Made by a program: the position numbers and the translations under genes
Assembly (NCBI RefSeq): GCF_018873765.1
Contig: NC_057922.1
Coordinates: forward strand, 9,995,563 to 10,059,562
Origin: Telopea speciosissima
Taxonomy: Eukaryota > Streptophyta > Magnoliopsida > Proteales > Proteaceae
DNA: 64,000 bases
Reading direction: 5' to 3'
The notes under the pieces: model-generated
Seen by the model: the letters and a program-made list of their open reading frames with translations, nothing else
Told to the model about the DNA's origin: nothing
Database searches by the model: none
Part shown: positions 59,261 to 64,000 of the stretch, in pieces
How the letters are laid out: each line of letters begins with the position of its first letter
Position numbering within the stretch: the stretch's first letter is position 1

Positions 59261-59562
59261 GTTATCACAAGAAAAATGGAGAAAGAAGACTATTGCAGTA
59301 AAACATCAACAAAGAGAAAGCAGTTGCAGCAAATCATCAACAAAGAGACGGTGGGAGCTCTATCGTCTGATGTCTAGATTTCGTAAAGCATGGTTTCTTG
59401 TATCCTTCTTTCTCCCGGACTGAATTGGAAGTTTGGGCTTTATCCAAAAAAATAGGGGGTAGTTTGGGAATATTCACCGGGAGATGGAAAAGAAAACCCT
59501 TATTGGCTAGGTTGGCATATCACTCTTAGCTGTCAAGTGGGTTTTGTTGGTTCCAATGGGAT

Positions 59563-59790
59563 AAGTCATAGAATTTTTATCCGCTGCTGTATGCATCGTG
59601 CGGCACTACATCAGCTATGTGTGCACAGCGGGCCCCATTATGCAGACATGACTGTTGCTACGCCGCATGATGCATACAGCAGCGGCTGCTGTACTGGAGC
59701 AAATAAAGGTCCTCAAGTCATAGAATTTTTATCCGCTGTTGTACAGGCAGCAGCGCTACTGTACGCATCATGGGGCCCATAACCCACCTG
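59563..59790. repeat. 152-bp-spaced direct repeat with internal palindrome
   Basis: AAGTCATAGAATTTTTATCC starts at both 59563 and 59715 and is followed by GCTG(C/T)TGTA. Between them GCTGTATGCATCGTGCGG (59584-59603) pairs with CCGCATGATGCATACAGC (about 59672-59690). The block lies about 500 bases upstream of the VPS20 start. Confidence 0.7.
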
Positions 59791-60270
59791 TCCTAAGCTA
59801 CATTCTCGTAAGTCGTCAGTATCACCCACTAGTTGACGCTTCCTTTATCCCAATTCACAAGGACTGATTGGCCGATTTGATTCTATGGAGACACGCTTGG
59901 GGTGTCGGGTTAGCGGAAAGATCAAATAACAATTCCACCTTTCCACGGGTTTGTCCAAATTCCAAAAGAGTTATATCTGCAGTTGTTTGAAACCATATCG
60001 AGATTCGAATCCAACGACTTGTCAGAAAGTGTCTATAGTACCAGCTGTAGACCTGGATTTTATCATATTCCAATTCCATATGGTTGAATTGGATTGCTGT
60101 ACAATTCTGTTTGGTTACGTTGTTTGAAACTTCACCGGCACGGCAGAACGCCGTAAGTCTAACCCAACGATTCCGATGGACGTGTCACGGCGGAACTCCA
60201 TTTTATAGGGTTTTGAAGAAAGAATATTTGGTTTGGGCACAAGGGGAAGACGTCGGAAAGGGTATTAGTG

Positions 60271-63200
60271 ATGGGTAATTTATTCGTTAAGAAACCAAAG
60301 ATCACCGATGTTGATCGAGCGATTCTCTCTCTCAAAACCCAGCGACGGAAGCTTGGGCAGTACCAGCAACAGGTTGGTAAAGCGGAGACTCTTTGTGTAT
60401 TTGTGTTGAATTCCAGTTTTTGATTCACAATTCTGTACTTTTTTTGTTGCTTTGCTTGAATCTGCTGATCATGGTTTGAATTGAAATTAGGCGTCTAGAT
60501 GCTTCGTGAAGTAGCTGTGTTGAAGAAAGATTGAATGTAGAAGTACTTAGACGAATAGGGATGAAAATTTTGAATGCTCTGGGGAGGATTATTCAAAGCT
60601 AAATTGTAATATTTATTAACATATCGGTAGTTCGGTACTTGTAGGGAATTGAGCTGCACTGGTTATTTTTTATTCCAACTTTAGCTGAGTGAAGGGAATT
60701 GTTAATGTGGTTGTATTTCAGGAAAATACGTCTCTACTGAATTAAGCCTGTGTAAGGTTGCAAAATCTGCTGCTTTTGGTTTGGTCCTATGTTGGGTATG
60801 TGCAGCCTGAGTAGTTCTGTCTCTGCTGTTTGTAAAAGTTATCCTTCCCAGTTACCTGAATGCATATTATTGGTAAAGGAGAAAAAAAAAAATGTTAATT
60901 TTTTGATCAACAATCAGAAGGTGGAGCTATAAAAAATCTACAAATATATTTATCTGGTTATCTGTGATCATATCTCCAAAGAAGACCACCACTTTATCTA
61001 AGCTTTTGGCATCAAAGCCTTTGAAATACTTAGATAATTCTGCTAAAAACTGATCAAGATCAAGCTGCAATGTTGAAATTACTAAATACATAAACTTCAC
61101 AGACACATTGAATAGCTTGAGATTGGGAATGGATTCATAATATGATCCCATTGTGTTGTGCCACCAATAAATTAATCTCAGTAAAATGGAAAAGAAATTG
61201 ATCTGTCATGGGGGGTTCATCCTCCTTGGTTAACTTTGACAATGCATAAATGATCAACATGCAAAAGAACCATTGTTAGGATGATTTGCTTCCTAATTTG
61301 GATCACTTTGCTACTCCAAGTTTAAACTTTAAAGTACAGCCTGCATATATCCACCTGCGTTGTTAACCCTGACATCTAATAAACCACTTTCTTTAGAGTC
61401 TAGAGACTTCAACATGCACTATCTAATTATTCTCTAACAGGCAACCACTGATTTATCTTTGGAAACCAATCAACACTGAAATCCATATTATACTGGTTTG
61501 AAGCATTGTAAGATTCAATCCATGGCTTATTAATCAACCAAACTTAGTGAAGAATTTTCTTTATAGAATACTACAAACACCCTCCCCGGGGGGAATCAAT
61601 CTTGTCCCATAGGTTGAAATTTGGTCATCAATTCATTGCAGATTTAATGCCGTATAATATTGCAATATAGAAGTTTTGGTAGATTTATAGGGCAGTAGTA
61701 TCTTTTATTGGAATCAAAGAAATTTCTTGACAAAACATTGAGAGTGCTGGTAGCTTGTGCTAATAATTTTGTTGAAGTTGCCTTCTTATTTTATTCCAAA
61801 ACCTTTTGCAAAACACTTGATTCGATCGCAAAGTTGGAAACAAGAAATCTTTTTTTGCAAAGAAAAACTTCGCATGTTTAAGCAATGAAGGGGGGCCTTA
61901 AGGGAGGGAGATGGGAATTGAGAGATGTTAATGGGCCCTATGGGGAAAAGAAGTGGAAAGTGGTCTGGAAGATATCTCAGAAATTCGATTAGAGGATCAT
62001 TTAATATGTAGGGAATGGGAAAAGGGTGAAGTTTTGGCATGACCATCGGTTTGGGAGGGGTCGTTGAAAGATTTATTCCTGGATATCTTTTCCATTGCTT
62101 GGGGGGGGGGGATGTGAAGGTGGAGGAACACATGGAGTGGATAGAGGGACAGAGAGATTGGTCAGAATTAAATGATTGGGAGGTTGAGAGGGTTGTGGAG
62201 TAATGCAAGTGCTGGAGAGGGCAAAAACGAAAGAAAGAGGGGACATTTGGGTGTGGGTGACGGGAGGTGAGGACAATTTTCAGATAAGTCTTTCTGCAGC
62301 TTGTTGCATCGTGGAGGCCAAGTTTTGCCGCACAAGGTGATAGGTGTTAGTTGGGTGCCATCTAGAATTTATTTCTTGTTGTGGGCTGCAGTTCTGGAGA
62401 AGATCCTTACAATGGAAAACCTGATCCAAAGAGGCTTGGCTATTGGGAACAAATGCAAGTTATGTGGTGAGATACAAGTGGACGGAAACCATCTTTTTAT
62501 TGCTTGTGTGTTTGCAAGGGAAGTATGGAGAAGAGTGTTCCTGGCCATGGGTATGTGATGGATTGTTTCCCTGATGTCTTCTTGCAGTGATGATAGAGGG
62601 GGAGGGATGCCTGTTCCAAGGGAGGATGGTACCAATGTGGAGAATGATTCCCTTCGCAGTTTGCTGGTGCATATGGAAGGAGATGAATGCATGGTTTTTG
62701 CGGGAAAGGAAGAAGCAGCTGAGGAAATTATATCTAAAGTTATGTAGATGGTTTCTAGGTAGGCTTCAGTTGCCACTGAGATAGGGAGGTCAACATGTTT
62801 GCTCTATGGTATAGGGGGATTTTGCAAATGAATAGAAATTGGTGGTTGGGTTTGGTTTGATTATTTAGGTTGGGTTGTGTATTCTTGTGGAGGGTCTTTG
62901 CCTGGAGCTTTTTGCATAGCACCTGAGTGTACAGTTACTCCTTTTTTTAGATCAATGAAAATTTTCTTAACTTTCTTCCAAAAAATTAAAATTTCTTCTT
63001 GCACATTCTTCTAAGGAAGTCTCAGACAACCGATTCAAGGAAATCTTAATAGCTTCTTAAATTTTGTATAATGTTTTTTCTTATGGACCCTTTCAGCTTG
63101 ATACTGTTATTGAAGCTGAGAAGCAAGCTGCAAGGGACTTAATTCGTGAAAAGAAGAAAGACAGGGCTTTGCTTGCACTAAAGAAGAAGAAGGCCCAGGA

Positions 63201-63550
63201 AGAATTATTGAAGCAAGTTGATAACTGGTTGATTAATGTGGAACAACAAGTAAGTAATTTCATCCCATTATTCTTCCATTTTCAAAATAAGGTACTATGC
63301 TTATTGTAACACTCTGTGCCGCTTTTTGTCCAGCTTAACGAGTTTTACAGCTTAAATAAAATATCTTTTGAATGCTTCTCTGTACAATTTGTGGTAGTTG
63401 GCAGACATTGAACTGGCAAGCAAGCAGAAGGCTGTATTTGAAAGCTTAAAGACTGGTAATAATGCTATTAAATCTATACAAAGTGAAATCAATTTGGAGG
63501 ATGTTCAAAAATTGATGGATGATACAGCTGAAGCAAAAGCTTACCAAGAT
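60271..63550 (+). CDS. VPS20/CHMP6, ESCRT-III subunit (first three exons; 3' end beyond the window)
   Basis: Charged, Snf7-family ESCRT-III protein that links ESCRT-II to Snf7 polymer assembly on endosomes, for multivesicular-body sorting. Exons 60271-60372, 63097-63249 and 63398-63550 join without frame loss into 136 residues; about 80 more are expected right of the window. The start gives [19 protein letters not shown], with Gly2 set for N-myristoylation as in known VPS20. The basic helices follow ([49 protein letters not shown]), then [20 protein letters not shown] and [20 protein letters not shown]. The last visible exon ends at a GTGAGT donor. Intron 1 (2.7 kb) holds a LINE fragment. Divergent from UBN. 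Confidence 0.95.
60373..61861. other. VPS20 intron 1, unassigned part
   Basis: AT-rich intron DNA. A minus-strand frame at 60927-61151 ([20 protein letters not shown]) looks coding-like in composition, but I cannot assign it and see no neighbouring exons. Confidence 0.35.
61862..62965 (+). mobile_element. Decayed L1-type LINE fragment with zf-RVT
   Basis: Translation in several frames shows [17 protein letters not shown] and [11 protein letters not shown] (about 61930-62060), [10 protein letters not shown] (about 62170-62200), then the zinc-binding part [38 protein letters not shown] and [12 protein letters not shown] (62350-62545). Ends near an ATCAATGAAAATTTTC segment. A G-run of about 12 lies near 62100. 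In VPS20 intron 1. Confidence 0.82.
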
Positions 63551-64000
63551 GTGAGTTTCGTTAGCATCAACTCCTCTGATTTTCTATCAGATAATTTTGA
63601 GAACCCCATTTGTTGTTCCATTATTGTTTCTACTGTAAGTCTAGTATGTTTTTTCTTATTTTAAAAAACATGCCTAGATGTTCAAATGAATGCCTGCTTT
63701 TGCTTTAGAAAAGGACCATCTTTTTTGCATCGACTGTTTTCCATATGTGGGATTCCTTATTTTTCTAACAGAAGTTTATGGCCAGAGCATGCATTCTGTA
63801 TATTATTGTTGTGCTGATAATAATACATTTCCATCACTCACTATTATCGATAGATTCAATTTAGTCCAAAACTTAGTGCCAAGATCAACAATCTTGTACT
63901 TTTGGCCTATACTTAGTAAATAGTTCTGATATGATAACTGTAGGGTAAATATAGATTGAAGTTATTGCATGACCTGAGAGAGATACAAACAAGACATAGG
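63551..64000. other. VPS20 intron 3, no feature
   Basis: Intron sequence following the GTGAGT donor. The next exon (family continuation after AKAYQD) is not present before the window ends. Confidence 0.6.

Overview
This is a stretch of flowering-plant nuclear DNA. The evidence is a plastid ribosomal protein gene with a transit peptide, plant-type MEI1/TopBP1 and ubinuclein genes split by long introns, a relic of the plant-specific LEAFY gene, and a dense load of plant transposons. It is AT-rich. I cannot name the species from the sequence.

Layout. (1) 341-858 (+) is a broken piece of a LEAFY/FLORICAULA gene. (2) 2035-16234 (-) is a TopBP1/MEI1-like BRCT protein: 11 exons are visible and the 3' end lies beyond base 1. 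Its 3.9 kb sixth intron has the hallmarks of a U12-type AT-AC intron. (3) 19306-20278 (-) is the complete nuclear gene for plastid ribosomal protein L3, in two exons. (4) 25191-56526 (-) is a complete ubinuclein (UBN, HIRA-complex subunit) gene of 13 exons over 31 kb. Its last exon has a 48-bp tandem duplication that copies the splice acceptor in frame. (5) 60271-63550 (+) holds the first three exons of a VPS20/CHMP6 ESCRT-III gene that runs off the right edge.

The genes do unrelated housekeeping work (meiotic/DNA-damage scaffold, plastid translation, histone H3.3 deposition, endosomal sorting); this is ordinary gene order, not an operon or cluster. All exon joins were done by eye; every join keeps frame and matches the protein family across it.

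Most of the remaining DNA is mobile. It includes L1-type LINE fragments (two with clear target-site duplications), RTE-type LINE pieces, LTR fragments, a TRIM-like element with a tRNA-Met primer site, and TIR elements. A striking set of short foldback elements begins CATAGTTGTCAAGGCG-like, ends with its complement and is bounded by 8-bp duplications, which suggests the hAT superfamily. Several nested insertions can be read in order, including RTE within a long-TIR element and foldback within TRIM within LTR. I found no CRISPR, tRNA or rRNA, and no obviously new enzymatic system. The most interesting signals are the AT-AC intron, the duplicated splice acceptor, the foldback family with a natural empty site, and the LEAFY relic.
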